Shown here: positions 35,548 to 46,150 of the stretch, one piece after another
Numbering within the stretch: position 1 is the stretch's first letter
Layout of the letters: every line of letters starts with the position of its first letter
NCBI RefSeq assembly: GCF_001281525.1
Contig: NZ_LGCI01000010.1
Coordinates: forward strand, 412,489-476,488
DNA from: Lysinibacillus macroides
GTDB taxonomy: Bacteria; Bacillota; Bacilli; Bacillales_A; Planococcaceae
Reading direction: 5' to 3'
DNA: 64,000 nucleotides
The notes under the pieces: model-generated
What the model was told of the DNA's origin: nothing
Seen by the model: only the letters and a program-made list of their open reading frames with translations
Database searches by the model: none
Program-made: the position numbers and the translations under genes

Positions 35548-36027
35548 TTAAATCACAATAAAAAATAGAATAATCATTACAATTTGAATAACTGCCTTCG
35601 CAACTGTGGATGTTAAAAACCCAATTAAGGAGCCCACACCACTTTTAACAGCCTCACTAAATGTGCGTTTCTCCACAATCAGTTCTGCAATGACTGCCCC
35701 TAAAAAGGGACCGATTAAAATCCCTGCCACGGGGATCACAAAAGGACCGATTAATAAACCAATGGTGCTGCCCCACATACCTGCATTGGAGCCGCCAAAT
35801 TTTTTAATACCAAATGCATTTGCCACCGTATCAGCGCCAAATAATAGCACCACAAATAGAATTTCAATTACCCAGAACCACCAGCTTAGCTCAGCAAATG
35901 AGAAAAATAAGCCATATACTAAAAATCCACCAAGTAAAAACAGTACACCTGGAATAATGGGATATACTAAGCCAATAAACGAAATCATAAAGCAGGCAAT
36001 TACTAAAATCCAGCCAATCACTTCCAT
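35548..36027 (-). CDS. yqgC: DUF456 membrane protein (YqgC)
   Basis: A 159-aa protein with four or five hydrophobic segments and the DUF456 signature GADTVANAFGIKKFGGSNAGMWGSTIGLLIG followed by GPFLGAVIAELI. Function unknown. ATG 36027 is taken since AGGGAGAG precedes it. In B. subtilis yqgC also lies directly before sodA. Confidence 0.85.
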   Translation of the reverse strand: MEVIGWILVIACFMISFIGLVYPIIPGVLFLLGGFLVYGLFFSFAELSWWFWVIEILFVVLLFGADTVANAFGIKKFGGSNAGMWGSTIGLLIGPFVIPVAGILIGPFLGAVIAELIVEKRTFSEAVKSGVGSLIGFLTSTVAKAVIQIVMIILFFIVI

Positions 36028-36096
36028 CAAGATTCTCTCCCTTTTGATTGTGTATTGTCTTTTATACGCAATCATAAAGCCAAAAGTTTCAACCTG

Positions 36097-37743
36097 CTAA
36101 TGACGAATGCCCAAAATAGAATCTGCAATATTTACCGCATGATCCCCAATACGCTCCAAATTGCTAACAATATCCATATAAACCATTCCTGCCGCTCCAC
36201 TGCATTCATTGGTATTTAACCTAGCAATATGCTTTTGGCGCAATTTATCCTCCATATCATCAATCAAGCTTTCCAGCTCCGTTACCTCTTGTGCTAAGCT
36301 TAAGCTTGCAGTATCCAATGCCTCCACACTTTTTCGGACAGCCTCAATAGCTAAGCTAAACATACCAATTAAATCCTGTCGTGCTGATTTGCTTAAGCTG
36401 ACCTCGTGATGTGCCTTGTATTGTAATAGCTCTAAAATATTTTCAAAATGATCCCCAATTCGTTCAAAGTCTCGGACATTCGTTAATAATGTATGATGCC
36501 TTACTGAGTCTGCACGAGAAAGCGGCTGTTTAGACACCATCACTAAATAGTTTGTAATTTCATCGTCTAAATGATTTAAGCCTGCCTCTAATTGGACAAC
36601 ATTTGGAATATGCTCCGCTTCTCCTGTCTTCATATAGAGAAAGGTTTCTTCTAACCCACGTAGGGCATGCTCACCCATGCGTAACACTTCCTCTTTTGCT
36701 TGACCAAGTGCAATCGCTGGAGATGAATCAATAAAGGCGGGGTCTAAATGCTTTGTGGTCACATTAATATTGCCATCATGTCCTGGCAGCAATTTCGTGA
36801 CCAAGGCGGCCAGTCCCGTGATAAAGGGAAGCTGTATCATCATGTTAAATACATTAAATGAGCCGTGTGCCATCGCAATTTGCATGCGAGGCTCTAAATG
36901 GAACAATTCACTAACCCACTGGACATAGTGGAGAAAAGGTGTGAAAAGTATCATAAAAATGATCGTCCCAATCACATTAAACAGAACATGTACCGCGGCT
37001 GCTCGTTTTGCATAGATGGAAGCACCAAGTGACGCTAAAACAGCTGTCACAGTCGTGCCAATATTTTCACCAAATAAAATCGGTAATGCACTATCTAAGT
37101 CAATTAGATGCTCGGCATATAAACCTTGCAGTACTCCTACTGTTGCGGTAGAGCTTTGCACAAGCAATGTCAATAATGTTCCTAAAAATATACCAATTAT
37201 TGGTTGTTCACTTAAATGAAGTGTTAGTGACGTAAAATTGGCAAGCTTATGAAGGGATTGCATACTCGTACTCATCAACTCTAATCCTAAAAATAAGCCC
37301 CCAAAGCCAAATACGATTTGTCCCATATGTTGATAAGCAGCTTTTTTGAAGAAGAATAAACAGCCTGCCCCAATTGCTAATAAAGGATAAAAATAAATGC
37401 CAATATCAATGCCGATAATAAAGGCTGTAATTGTTGTACCGATATTGGCGCCCATTATAACACCGATTGCTTGACGCAATGTTAAAAAGCCTGCACTAAC
37501 CAAGCCTACTGTAATAACCGTTGTAGCAGAGCTTGATTGAATACAAACCGTCACAAATATGCCAACTAAAACGCCCATAAACGGATTAGTTGTAAAGCGA
37601 TTTAACCATTCACGTAAGCGATCATCTGCTGACTTTTGCAGTCCATCCCCCATAAATTTAATGGAAAATAAAAAGACTCCTAGCCCGCCTAAAAACTGAA
37701 AAAATAAACTTTGCCAATCTATTATCAATTGTTTTCGCTCCAA
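36097..37743 (-). CDS. Na+/phosphate cotransporter family protein with PhoU-like tail
   Basis: A 548-aa membrane protein. Two inverted NaPi-II repeats are visible with the QSSSATT motif (VCIQSSSATTVITVG and LVQSSTATVGVLQG) near residues 70 and 195, each followed by a GxNIGTT motif. The last 200 residues are two PhoU-like helix bundles (RDFERIGDHFENI and SNLERIGDHAVNIAD). Related to NptA and YqeW. It imports, or in some settings exports, phosphate with sodium. Convergent to nothing; divergent from yqgB. Together with pstSCAB it makes this a phosphate-rich region. Confidence 0.9.
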   Translation of the reverse strand: MERKQLIIDWQSLFFQFLGGLGVFLFSIKFMGDGLQKSADDRLREWLNRFTTNPFMGVLVGIFVTVCIQSSSATTVITVGLVSAGFLTLRQAIGVIMGANIGTTITAFIIGIDIGIYFYPLLAIGAGCLFFFKKAAYQHMGQIVFGFGGLFLGLELMSTSMQSLHKLANFTSLTLHLSEQPIIGIFLGTLLTLLVQSSTATVGVLQGLYAEHLIDLDSALPILFGENIGTTVTAVLASLGASIYAKRAAAVHVLFNVIGTIIFMILFTPFLHYVQWVSELFHLEPRMQIAMAHGSFNVFNMMIQLPFITGLAALVTKLLPGHDGNINVTTKHLDPAFIDSSPAIALGQAKEEVLRMGEHALRGLEETFLYMKTGEAEHIPNVVQLEAGLNHLDDEITNYLVMVSKQPLSRADSVRHHTLLTNVRDFERIGDHFENILELLQYKAHHEVSLSKSARQDLIGMFSLAIEAVRKSVEALDTASLSLAQEVTELESLIDDMEDKLRQKHIARLNTNECSGAAGMVYMDIVSNLERIGDHAVNIADSILGIRH

Positions 37744-37901
37744 TTCCTACATCTCTATTTGTAATCATTAAAGGATGACAAACAAAAAGTAAAGAAATCT
37801 CCTTATTTCTTTACATAATGTTAACATTTTATCATGAATATCTTTCTTTCATACCTTGTCCCCCTTGAACATGTTAAAATATCGATTGGAGGAGATATAG
37901 T

Positions 37902-38420
37902 ATGAAACACTCACAGCTTTTTATTGATAGTCTTATTCATCCTAAAAAACTAGCAGCCTATCGTTTACTACCTATTGGAAAAGTTATTCAATATACCTTT
38001 CTACTCATTACCATTGTAACCGTATTTTCTTTAGGCCGGTTTGCGGCAGGAATGTCTGTGGATACTTTTGATATGAGCAGTTTCAATGGCTTAACTGAAT
38101 ACATAGAAGGCATTAAGTGGCTCTTATATCCATTTACCTTCCTTATGCTTTTTGTTGTGACAACGCTGCTTATTTTTGCACAAATTGCGATCTATGCGCT
38201 AGCAGGTTTATTTATCTTAAAAATCATGAAGCGTCGCGGCGAATATCGTCATATATGGCGAACAACAACCTTTGCCATAACATGGGCAACTTTATTGTCC
38301 ATGCTAGCTGACTATTTACCCATTCATAATGCCATTATCTCTGTGATTTCTTTATTTTTAACAATTATTCTATTAATTGTAGCCTTTACAAAATATCCAA
38401 AACAACCAATCGCAAAATAA
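37902..38420 (+). CDS. yqgB: DUF1189 membrane protein (YqgB)
   Basis: A 172-aa protein with four hydrophobic segments (near 28-48, 75-105, 120-140, 150-168). N-terminal FIDSLIHPKKLAAYRLLPIGKVIQYTF matches the DUF1189 start. Function unknown. ATG 37902 follows TTGGAGGAG. Shares its divergent promoter region with the Na/Pi transporter gene. Position matches B. subtilis yqgB between yqfZ and yqgC. Confidence 0.8.
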   Translation: MKHSQLFIDSLIHPKKLAAYRLLPIGKVIQYTFLLITIVTVFSLGRFAAGMSVDTFDMSSFNGLTEYIEGIKWLLYPFTFLMLFVVTTLLIFAQIAIYALAGLFILKIMKRRGEYRHIWRTTTFAITWATLLSMLADYLPIHNAIISVISLFLTIILLIVAFTKYPKQPIAK

Positions 38421-38428
38421 TGTGCATG

Positions 38429-38474
38429 AATCCCCTCTCTGCTCAATATAGTGTAGAAAAGGAGGGGATTTTTT
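38429..38474 (+). promoter_or_regulatory. Stem-loop that is both yqgB terminator and yqfZ ribosome-site lock
   Basis: AATCCCCTC (38429-38437) pairs with GAGGGGATT (38462-38470), followed by TTTTT. The right arm contains the GGAGGGG ribosome site of the next gene and its TTG start is in the T-tract. Confidence 0.65.
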
Positions 38475-38814
38475 GCGAGCGCTTATCTTAACAGCCATTA
38501 TTATTGTGATTGCCTTTGTAGTAAAAGTAGATTTAACAGAAGGGTCCATACCACTAACAGCCTTACAAACAAAAAATACAGCAACAACATCACTTTGTGA
38601 AAAAGAGCCACATTATATTACGGTACAAACGATTGAAGGCGACACGATCCATAGCTTATTTGCCCTACATCCCGCAAAAGTACCCATGACCTTCCCTGAG
38701 CGTTTACAGCTTTTTTATCAATTAAATCCACATTTACAATTACAGGAAATCAGTCCTGGTGAACATATTAAGCTTCCTCTCTCGTTTGAATTGGCTAATA
38801 ACTGCGGAAAATGA
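38473..38814 (+). CDS. yqfZ: YqfZ-like small exported protein with LysM-like domain
   Basis: A 113-aa protein with an N-terminal hydrophobic segment (LILTAIIIVIAFVV) acting as signal anchor and a C-terminal LysM-like module (YITVQTIEGDTIHSLFA through HLQLQEISPGEHIKLPL), which binds peptidoglycan GlcNAc. Start is TTG 38473. Position before ispG agrees with B. subtilis yqfZ. Two Cys (SLCEKE and NNCGK) could form a disulfide. Confidence 0.75.
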   Translation: MRALILTAIIIVIAFVVKVDLTEGSIPLTALQTKNTATTSLCEKEPHYITVQTIEGDTIHSLFALHPAKVPMTFPERLQLFYQLNPHLQLQEISPGEHIKLPLSFELANNCGK

Positions 38815-38910
38815 AAAGTTAGCGTTTCTTCCTTGTTCTTATTTTCTTACACTGCTAAAATAAATGACAGTGACGGCTGAAAATAGAGGCCCGAAAAGGA
38901 GAGAAAGTTA

Positions 38911-40026
38911 ATGAGTGAAATTTGTCACCGTTCAAATACACGTCCTGTACGTGTCGGTAACTTAACAATTGGTGGTAGTAATGAATTATTCATTCAAAGT
39001 ATGTGTACAACCAAAACACATGATGTAGAAGCAACAGTTGCGGAAATTCTTCGTCTTGAGGAAGCAGGCTGTCAGATTGTTCGTGTTGCTGTACCAGATG
39101 AACGTGCAGCAGATGCGATTGCTGAAATTAAAAAACGTATCCATATTCCATTAGTAGCTGATATTCATTTTGACTATAGATTAGCATTAAAAGCCATTGA
39201 AAATGGTATTGATAAAGTACGTATTAACCCAGGTAATATTGGTCGTAAAGAAAAAGTAGAAGCGGTTGTCAATGCAGCCAAAGCAAAAGGTATACCAATC
39301 CGTATTGGTGTAAATGCTGGTTCATTAGAGCGTCATATTTTAGAAAAATACGGCTATCCTACAGCAGATGGTATGGTTGAGTCGGCTCTTCACCATATTA
39401 AAATTTTGGAAGACTTGGACTTCCACGATATTATCGTATCGATGAAAGCATCTGACGTAAATCTTGCTATTGAAGCCTATGAAAAAGCTTCTAAGGCCTT
39501 TAATTACCCGCTACATTTAGGTATTACTGAATCAGGTACGCTATTTGCTGGTACCGTAAAATCAGCAGCAGGACTTGGAGCTATCCTATCAAAAGGTATT
39601 GGGAATACATTGCGTATCTCTCTTTCGGCTGACCCTGTAGAAGAGGTAAAAGTAGCGCGTGAGCTGTTAAAATCTTTTGGTCTAGCTTCTAATATGGCAA
39701 CACTCATTTCCTGCCCAACATGTGGACGTATTGAAATTGACTTAATTTCGATTGCAAATGAAGTAGAGGAATATATTTCGACGTTAAATGTGCCGTTAAA
39801 AGTAGCTGTGCTTGGCTGTGCCGTAAACGGTCCTGGAGAAGCACGAGAAGCCGATATCGGTATCGCTGGTGCTCGTGGCGAAGGCTTGTTATTCATGAAG
39901 GGGAAAACAGTCCGTAAAGTACCAGAAGAAACAATGGTGGAAGAGCTAAAAAAAGAAATTGATAAATTAGCAGCAGAAATGGAAGAAAAACGAGCAGCTG
40001 AAGAGGCACAACAGGCAAATGCCTAA
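38911..40026 (+). CDS. ispG: 4-hydroxy-3-methylbut-2-enyl diphosphate synthase (IspG/GcpE)
   Basis: A 371-aa iron-sulfur enzyme of the MEP isoprenoid pathway, converting MEcPP to HMBPP. N-terminal TIM barrel ([35 protein letters not shown]) and C-terminal [4Fe-4S] domain with Cys268, Cys271 ([12 protein letters not shown]), Cys303 ([11 protein letters not shown]) and Glu310. The C-terminus has an extra charged, Ala/Glu-rich helix. ATG 38911 follows AAGGAGAGAAAG. Confidence 0.97.
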   Translation: MSEICHRSNTRPVRVGNLTIGGSNELFIQSMCTTKTHDVEATVAEILRLEEAGCQIVRVAVPDERAADAIAEIKKRIHIPLVADIHFDYRLALKAIENGIDKVRINPGNIGRKEKVEAVVNAAKAKGIPIRIGVNAGSLERHILEKYGYPTADGMVESALHHIKILEDLDFHDIIVSMKASDVNLAIEAYEKASKAFNYPLHLGITESGTLFAGTVKSAAGLGAILSKGIGNTLRISLSADPVEEVKVARELLKSFGLASNMATLISCPTCGRIEIDLISIANEVEEYISTLNVPLKVAVLGCAVNGPGEAREADIGIAGARGEGLLFMKGKTVRKVPEETMVEELKKEIDKLAAEMEEKRAAEEAQQANA

Positions 40027-40039
40027 GGAGGTGCTAAGT

Positions 40040-40612
40040 ATGCAAAAGCCCCGCTTTGGGATTGATATTGATGGAACTGTCACATGTCCAAGTACACTGA
40101 TTCCACATATTAATAAACAATATAATGTTAATATTACACTTGATGATGTGTGTGAATATGATTTTTTATCTGCGTTCCCACATCCTGTCGATCGTAGTGC
40201 ATTTAATACATGGTTTAAGGAAAATGAGCCTTATATGTATAAAGTATCTGAGGTGGCAAAGGATGCCAAAACTATTTTAACAGCTTGGAAAAATAATTTT
40301 GAGCTTTACTATATTTCCGCACGAGGCGAAAATGTAGCCGATATTACGGTGGATTGGTTTCAAACACAAGCGATTCCCTATGATCATATCGAGCTGCTAG
40401 GCAGTCATGATAAACTAGCTGCTGCAAAAAAATATGACATTGAGGCTTTCTTTGAAGATAAACATGACAATGCCGTTATGCTAGCTGAGGAGCTCCAAAT
40501 ACCTGTTGTGTTATTTGATACGCCTTATAATCGTCTTACTGTGCCTGATAATGTTGTACGTGTCTATAACTGGCAGGAAGCCAATCAATTTATTACAAAT
40601 TATTTTAAATAA
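40040..40612 (+). CDS. yqfW: HAD-superfamily nucleotidase-like protein (YqfW)
   Basis: A 190-aa HAD phosphatase of the 5'(3')-deoxyribonucleotidase-like group. Motif I is FGIDIDGTVT, with nucleophile and acid Asp two apart; motif II is YYISARGE; motif IV is FFEDKHDNA. The substrate is not known. Start at ATG 40040 with AAGGAGGTG just before it, 13 bp after ispG, so probably co-transcribed. The longer frame overlapping ispG has no site. Confidence 0.85.
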   Translation: MQKPRFGIDIDGTVTCPSTLIPHINKQYNVNITLDDVCEYDFLSAFPHPVDRSAFNTWFKENEPYMYKVSEVAKDAKTILTAWKNNFELYYISARGENVADITVDWFQTQAIPYDHIELLGSHDKLAAAKKYDIEAFFEDKHDNAVMLAEELQIPVVLFDTPYNRLTVPDNVVRVYNWQEANQFITNYFK

Positions 40613-40687
40613 AGAAAAGAACGGTTAGCAACGGGTGAACTGAACCCCTAAATGTGACCACTTCTTTGGCGAATTCCTCTATAGAAG

Positions 40688-40728
40688 AAGGGCTGTGCAG
40701 AAAGTGAAAATCTTTTTGCACAGCCCTT
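40688..40728. terminator. Bidirectional terminator between yqfW and a chemoreceptor
   Basis: AAGGGCTGTGCA and TGCACAGCCCTT, perfect 12-bp arms with a 17-nt loop. Confidence 0.85.
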
Positions 40729-40739
40729 TGTCAGTATGT

Positions 40740-42827
40740 TTAATATTGAAATTTAGCAAGGGCTAGATGCAAAGAATCAGCCGTAGATGCCAATTGCTGT
40801 GCCTTACTATTAATCGCATGAACCGCTAAATTCTGTTGTTCCATCGTTGCCAGTAGCTCCTCTGTACCCGCTGAGGACTGTTGACTCACGGCTGTCATAT
40901 TTTCGACTGCGCGCACAACCTCTTGTGTTTCCTTTTGAATGGTACCAGAAGCGGCTGTTACATGATTAATTTGTGCCACTGTATCCACAATATGCTGTAA
41001 AATTGCATCAAGTGCCTGTTTATTGGCATCAATATAGTGTGTGTTGGTTTGGACAGCAAGTACAACGCTTTGCATCGCCTCGCTCGCCTTTGCTGCTTCC
41101 TTTACCACCATATCAATAATCGCTGCAATTTGATTGGTGGATTTGGCAGATTCTTCGGCAAGCTTGCGTACTTCCTCTGCCACAATTGAAAAGCCCTTGC
41201 CATGCTCACCCGCACGAGCTGCTTCAATGGCTGCATTCAGTGCTAGTAAATCAGTTTGACTGGCAATCGCATGAATAACATGCAAAATCCGATTAATTTC
41301 TGTTGACTGTTCACTAAGATGCTGTACCACCTCAGCTGTTAATGTCACCTGCTCTGACATCTCCCCCATCCCTTGAATGGACTGTTCTGCATGAACCAAT
41401 CCTTGCTTGGAGGACTCGGTTGTTTGCTGAGAATATGCTAACATTTCCTCAATTGCCGTTTGAATCGTTTGTAACTTTTGCTCAACCTCCTGTGTAACCT
41501 CCAATGTTGTTGTGGCTTGCTCCGCTTGGATGGTAGCACCTGTCGCCAGCTCGCTAGTTGTCGTTAAGACTTGGTCAATACTAATGCTCATATCATTCGT
41601 AGAAGATTGGAGTTCATCACTATATACATGTACCTGGCTAGAAATACGCGTAGCTGCTTGAATCAGCTCACGCATATTGTCGGTCATATGATTCATGGCC
41701 TCTGCAAGCTCACCAATCTCATCCTTTGTATGCACCTGCAATGGTTCCACGGCTAAGTTTCCAGCGGCAATCGTTTTGACCTGCTCCACCGTCTGAATCA
41801 CAGGCCTAACAATACGTCGAGCAATCCAAATAATGACTACTACTAACACAATAATACCAATAATTGCTAATATAATGGATAGCCACATCGCTTCATTTGC
41901 CCCTGCTTTAACTTCATCGGCTGGGATGATAACCTGCAATGCCCATGGAGTAGCTGTTTGGCCAATTTGAATTGGAGAAATAGCAATAAAGGAAGATTCC
42001 TGTAAATAAGATGAATAATCCTCTACTATATAGGGCTTCCCTTGTTCAATAGCAGCTAAAATTTTATCTAATTGTTTATATTTTGTCATTTCATCTAGTG
42101 ATTTATTAACATAATCGGAAGATGGATGAGCCACAAACATCCCAGTATGTGACACAATTGCACTATAGCCTGTATCATATAATACAATTTCACTGTTAAT
42201 CGCAACTAACGTTTCTAAACTGATATCAATGCCCACAACGCCAACGACCTGCCCATCTACTTGAATCGGAATAGCTGTTGAAGTCATCAGTACCTCTTGT
42301 CCATCAATTGGGTAAGTAAGTGGCTCTAAAATAACCTCTTGCTTTTGCGTTTTAGGCAATACATAGTAATCGCTTGTATCATAGTCTTCAAGCGGGGTAA
42401 CTGTTACTCCGTTACTACTACGTGCCCAATAAGGAAGAAAGCGACCTGTTGCATCATGCCCCTGCTGATTGACAAAGTGTTCATCTTGTCCATCGAAGGC
42501 ATTCGGCTCCCAAACAGTCCAAACGCCAAGAAATGTATTATTTTGTTCCAATAATTGTCGGAACATATCGTTTGCTAAGTCACGATCGCCCTTCTGCTTA
42601 GCTACCATCGTTTCGAGATTAGAGGCTAACGTTCTTGCGGTATCCATCGCATAATCGAGCTCAATCTGCATTTTGTATGCACTTTCAGACGCGCGTGACT
42701 GTGCCAGCTGTCGTGCATCATCCACTGCTAATGTATTGGTTTTCACAATATTGACACTTAAAATAATGACGAAAACAATGATCATTGTTGATAATGTTGC
42801 CAGTAAAATTTTGTGTAATAATTTCAT
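40740..42827 (-). CDS. Methyl-accepting chemotaxis protein (dCache sensor), paralogue A
   Basis: A 695-aa chemoreceptor. A helix near 5-27, an extracellular double-Cache domain of ~260 residues ([37 protein letters not shown]), a second helix near 315-335, HAMP ([24 protein letters not shown]) and the signalling hairpin [40 protein letters not shown]. The membrane-distal Cache pocket holds the VGIDIS strand typical of amino-acid sensors. I start at ATG 42827 (AAGGAG nine bases before), which makes it the same length as its neighbour. The two are adjacent, same strand, from a tandem duplication. Confidence 0.95.
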   Translation of the reverse strand: MKLLHKILLATLSTMIIVFVIILSVNIVKTNTLAVDDARQLAQSRASESAYKMQIELDYAMDTARTLASNLETMVAKQKGDRDLANDMFRQLLEQNNTFLGVWTVWEPNAFDGQDEHFVNQQGHDATGRFLPYWARSSNGVTVTPLEDYDTSDYYVLPKTQKQEVILEPLTYPIDGQEVLMTSTAIPIQVDGQVVGVVGIDISLETLVAINSEIVLYDTGYSAIVSHTGMFVAHPSSDYVNKSLDEMTKYKQLDKILAAIEQGKPYIVEDYSSYLQESSFIAISPIQIGQTATPWALQVIIPADEVKAGANEAMWLSIILAIIGIIVLVVVIIWIARRIVRPVIQTVEQVKTIAAGNLAVEPLQVHTKDEIGELAEAMNHMTDNMRELIQAATRISSQVHVYSDELQSSTNDMSISIDQVLTTTSELATGATIQAEQATTTLEVTQEVEQKLQTIQTAIEEMLAYSQQTTESSKQGLVHAEQSIQGMGEMSEQVTLTAEVVQHLSEQSTEINRILHVIHAIASQTDLLALNAAIEAARAGEHGKGFSIVAEEVRKLAEESAKSTNQIAAIIDMVVKEAAKASEAMQSVVLAVQTNTHYIDANKQALDAILQHIVDTVAQINHVTAASGTIQKETQEVVRAVENMTAVSQQSSAGTEELLATMEQQNLAVHAINSKAQQLASTADSLHLALAKFQY

Positions 42828-42899
42828 ACGCATCAACTCCTTGTCTATAGAACCATCATACTACAGAGACTGAATTTTCAGATATTTTTCTTTTATAAA

Positions 42900-42939
42900 G
42901 CCGCATATCATCTTATACAGTACAAGATGACATGCGGTT
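42900..42939 (-). terminator. Terminator after chemoreceptor paralogue B
   Basis: GCCGCATATCATCTT and AAGATGACATGCGGT arms with two mismatches, then a T-rich stretch on the minus strand. It separates the two chemoreceptor genes. Confidence 0.7.
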
Positions 42940-42949
42940 ACTATTTTTA

Positions 42950-45037
42950 TTAATAATGGAATTTTGCTAATGTTTGTTGTAAGGAGTTTGTCATAGTGGT
43001 TAAGCTTTCTGCCATGTCTTGTAGCTCATGTACAGCTATATTTTGCTGCTCCATTGTTGCTAAGAGCTCCTCCGTTCCTGCTGAGGATTGCTCACTAACA
43101 GCTGTCATATTTTCCACTGCTCGTACTACCTCTACTGTTTCCTTTTGAATTAAATGAGAGGCAGTTGTCACCTCATCAATTTGCGCTACCGTATCAACGA
43201 TATGTTGTAAAATATCATCGAGTGCTTGTTTATTGGCATCAATATAGTGTGTGTTGGTTTGGACAGCCGCCACGACATGCTGCATGGCATCGCTTGCTTT
43301 CACAGCCTCCTTCACTACTGTATCAATAATTGCTGCAATTTGACTCGTCGATTTAGCGGATTCCTCAGCAAGTTTGCGTACCTCCTCTGCTACAACAGAA
43401 AAGCCTTTCCCATGCTCACCTGCACGAGCCGCCTCAATTGCTGCATTCAGTGCTAGCAAATCAGTTTGACCTGCTATGGCATCAATAACTTGTAAAATCC
43501 GATTAATTTCTGTCGACTGATCACTAAGCTGTTGAACCACACTAGCTGTTAATGTCACTTGCTCAGACATGGCCTCCATGCCTTGAATAGATTGCTCTGC
43601 ATGAACCAACCCTTGCTTAGACGCCTCTGTCGTCTGCTGAGAGCGATGCGTCATTTCCTTAATCGCTGTTTGGATGGCTTGTAATTTTTGCTCCACCTCT
43701 TGTGTCACTTCCAATGTAGAGGCTGCTTGCTCTGCTTGTACAGTGGCTCCCGTTGCCAGCTCGCCTGTTGTTGTGAGCACTTGGTCGATACTAACACTCA
43801 TATTACTAGTGGAGGACATAAGTCGATCACTATATTCTCTAGCTTGATCGGAAATTTGCGTTGCTTCTTGAATCAATGTACGTGTATTACTTGTCATAAT
43901 ATTGACAGCTCGTGCTAATTGACCAAGCTCGTCCTTGCTTTTCTCTGCTAATGGCTCTACGGCTAAGTTGCCATCTGCAATCGCCTGCACCTGTGTCACT
44001 GTCAGTGTAATAGGCCGCACAATACGACGAATAAGCCATGTTAACACAATTAAAAGATAAATCATACCGGCGCTACCTATGATGATCATTGTCCATGTTA
44101 GTTTTGTTGTTTGTGCTAACACTTCTTTGGTTGGCACTGTCACAAGTAATGACCAAGGTGTTTCCGCTTTCCCAATATGAATGGGCGCAGTGACAATATA
44201 GCTTTCCTCCTGTAAATAGCTAGAAAAATCTTGGACGATAGAAGCTTGTCCCTGTTGAATGGCAGCCTGTATATCCTTCATATAGGTATAATCCTCATGC
44301 TCAGCTAACGGCGTTGTCACGTAGTCATTGTTGGGATGTGTCACTAGCATACCTGCATTTGAGATAAGGGAGCCAAAGCCACTATCAAATAGTTTTACTT
44401 GTTGGCTTAATTCGGCTAATGTTTCTAAGCTTAGGTCCACAGCAACGATACCTTTAAAATCATTATCAATCGTAACAGGTACAATGATGGAAGTTAATAA
44501 GACATCCTTGCCAGCAACAGGATAAACGAATGGTTCCAAAATCATTTCTTGTCCTTTTTGTTTAGGCAGTAAATAAAAATCAGAACTATCATAATCCATA
44601 ATAGGAGAATGAACAATACGATTGCCGTCACGCGTCCAAAATGGCAGGTAGCGCCCTGTTGGATCATGTCTCTCTGTATTTATGTAATTTTCATCTTGTC
44701 CATCAAAGGCATTCGGCTCCCATACAGACCAAACGCCCATAAACTGCTCATTATCCACCAAAATGCGCTGGAACATAGCATCCGTTAAAGCACGATCAGC
44801 TTTTTGCTCCTCTACCATTGTCGTTAAATTGGCTGCTAACGTGCGCGCTGTATCCATCGCATAATCAAGTTGAATTTGAATTTGATAGGCATTATCAGAG
44901 GCTTCTGCCTGAGCCATTTTTTGCGCTGTCTCATTTGTTAAGTCGTTCGTTTGATAAATATTTACAGTGGTTATCACAGCAAATACAACAAACACTGTGC
45001 CAATAACAGTTGTGAGAATTTTCCCTAATAACTTCAT
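42950..45037 (-). CDS. Methyl-accepting chemotaxis protein (dCache sensor), paralogue B
   Basis: A 695-aa chemoreceptor with the same architecture as its neighbour. The signalling half is almost identical ([40 protein letters not shown]). The sensor half diverges more ([28 protein letters not shown]), which suggests different ligands. The ATG at 45037 is preceded by a GGGGGGACATAC tract. It has its own promoter region, since a terminator lies between the two. Confidence 0.95.
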   Translation of the reverse strand: MKLLGKILTTVIGTVFVVFAVITTVNIYQTNDLTNETAQKMAQAEASDNAYQIQIQLDYAMDTARTLAANLTTMVEEQKADRALTDAMFQRILVDNEQFMGVWSVWEPNAFDGQDENYINTERHDPTGRYLPFWTRDGNRIVHSPIMDYDSSDFYLLPKQKGQEMILEPFVYPVAGKDVLLTSIIVPVTIDNDFKGIVAVDLSLETLAELSQQVKLFDSGFGSLISNAGMLVTHPNNDYVTTPLAEHEDYTYMKDIQAAIQQGQASIVQDFSSYLQEESYIVTAPIHIGKAETPWSLLVTVPTKEVLAQTTKLTWTMIIIGSAGMIYLLIVLTWLIRRIVRPITLTVTQVQAIADGNLAVEPLAEKSKDELGQLARAVNIMTSNTRTLIQEATQISDQAREYSDRLMSSTSNMSVSIDQVLTTTGELATGATVQAEQAASTLEVTQEVEQKLQAIQTAIKEMTHRSQQTTEASKQGLVHAEQSIQGMEAMSEQVTLTASVVQQLSDQSTEINRILQVIDAIAGQTDLLALNAAIEAARAGEHGKGFSVVAEEVRKLAEESAKSTSQIAAIIDTVVKEAVKASDAMQHVVAAVQTNTHYIDANKQALDDILQHIVDTVAQIDEVTTASHLIQKETVEVVRAVENMTAVSEQSSAGTEELLATMEQQNIAVHELQDMAESLTTMTNSLQQTLAKFHY

Positions 45038-45192
45038 ATGTATGTCCCCCCTAGATCTAAAGCAATAACCAAATAACGAATTAAGTTGATTATAACATTA
45101 TCTATGGTAAAAATAGCATCTAGTAGAGGGGGATATATGACTTTTTTGTAGATAATTAATCCTTTTATAAAAAGATTTAAAGACCAAAATAG

Positions 45193-45321
45193 CTAGACTT
45201 CTAGTATTCCTCTTAGCCATCGTTCTACAAAATTTTCAAAGGTAATCCCATAATTTTCATAAACAGCATGATAAACAAAATATGTTCCCAATCGTTCAAG
45301 AATTTCATCATTAATTTTCAC
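45193..45321 (-). CDS. Small 42-aa protein, unrecognised
   Basis: A minus-strand frame reading KINDEILERLGTYFVYHAVYENYGITFENFVERWLRGILEV. Start GTG 45321 has AGAAAGGG eight bases upstream; an ATG at 45342 would add seven residues but lacks a site. The amphipathic, aromatic composition is protein-like. It lies in the 470-bp gap between the chemoreceptor and the lipoprotein gene; the rest of the gap holds nothing clear. Confidence 0.5.
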   Translation of the reverse strand: MKINDEILERLGTYFVYHAVYENYGITFENFVERWLRGILEV

Positions 45322-45509
45322 ACCAACCGCACCCTTTCTCATTGTTTTTTACTAAATTTTCAGTTTTTAATATTACCCAAATATCGAACATTCGAGTGGA
45401 GGTCGTATCGTTGCAAAACCGTCACAATCTACCGCTTTCATGCCCTTTCTTCGTATTTTTCTTTTCGCTAAGATAGTAGTAACAACTTGCTAGACTGGAG
45501 GGACTACTT

Positions 45510-46004
45510 GTGAAATGGATGACAAAGTTAGCTTGGATAACATGTATGTGTGCACTACTGTCAGGCTGTGGTGAGCGCTTCGCTGAAATTAAAGATGCAG
45601 CTTCCGGCATCAATGCAGCAGCAGACTCCGCAGCCAGTGCAGTTAGTCGCGACGTTCATGCTATACGCGCTATGGCCATTAACTATGGAGACACAACTTT
45701 TACAGTTAATGACCTATTTAAAACTATTTTACGTGACATCCGCTGGGATTATGACCTCGAAAAAGATGAGCTACATGTGAGAGGCACATGGCAACCCCCG
45801 ATATTTTCTGATCAAGCGTGGGATCAGGAGATGACAAAAAAGCTTGCTGAGGCTGGAATTGTCAATGTTATTTGTAAAATTACTGATGATACGCTCGATC
45901 CCCCACACACTACCATTACACTAAGCTATAAGGATGAAATTATTTTAGAACAAAGTGGCGAGGAAGCTCTTTATCAGCTATATGATACTTTCTTACATCC
46001 GTAA
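45510..46004 (+). CDS. Putative lipoprotein of unknown function
   Basis: A 164-aa exported lipoprotein, signal peptide with lipobox LLSGC (residues 16-20). An Ala-rich helical linker follows (DAASGINAAADSAASAVS), then a domain of about 110 residues (GDTTFTVNDLFKTILRDIRWDY to YLYDTFL-like end). Not recognised. GTG 45510 follows GGAGGG. A clear terminator comes after. Confidence 0.7.
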   Translation: MKWMTKLAWITCMCALLSGCGERFAEIKDAASGINAAADSAASAVSRDVHAIRAMAINYGDTTFTVNDLFKTILRDIRWDYDLEKDELHVRGTWQPPIFSDQAWDQEMTKKLAEAGIVNVICKITDDTLDPPHTTITLSYKDEIILEQSGEEALYQLYDTFLHP

Positions 46005-46013
46005 ATGTTGCTG

Positions 46014-46050
46014 CGATTCTGCTAAAAACCATAGCAGAATCGTTATTTTT
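46014..46050 (+). terminator. Terminator after the lipoprotein gene
   Basis: CGATTCTGCT and AGCAGAATCG around a 9-nt loop, then TTATTTTTTT. Confidence 0.9.
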
Positions 46051-46099
46051 TTAATCGACTAATAATGAAACACCAATGCCTAATATTTGAATAAACAAA

Positions 46100-46136
46100 A
46101 ACCATCACGTTATAATAAAAGTATCACGTGATGGTT
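46100..46136. promoter_or_regulatory. Inverted repeat flanking the -10 of the MerR gene
   Basis: AACCATCACGT (46100-46110) and ACGTGATGGTT (46126-46136) are perfect 11-bp inverted arms. A TATAAT lies at 46111-46116 between them. This may be the operator for the adjacent MerR regulator or a hairpin in its 5' UTR. Confidence 0.6.
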
Positions 46137-46150
46137 TGGAGGTGTTCGCT

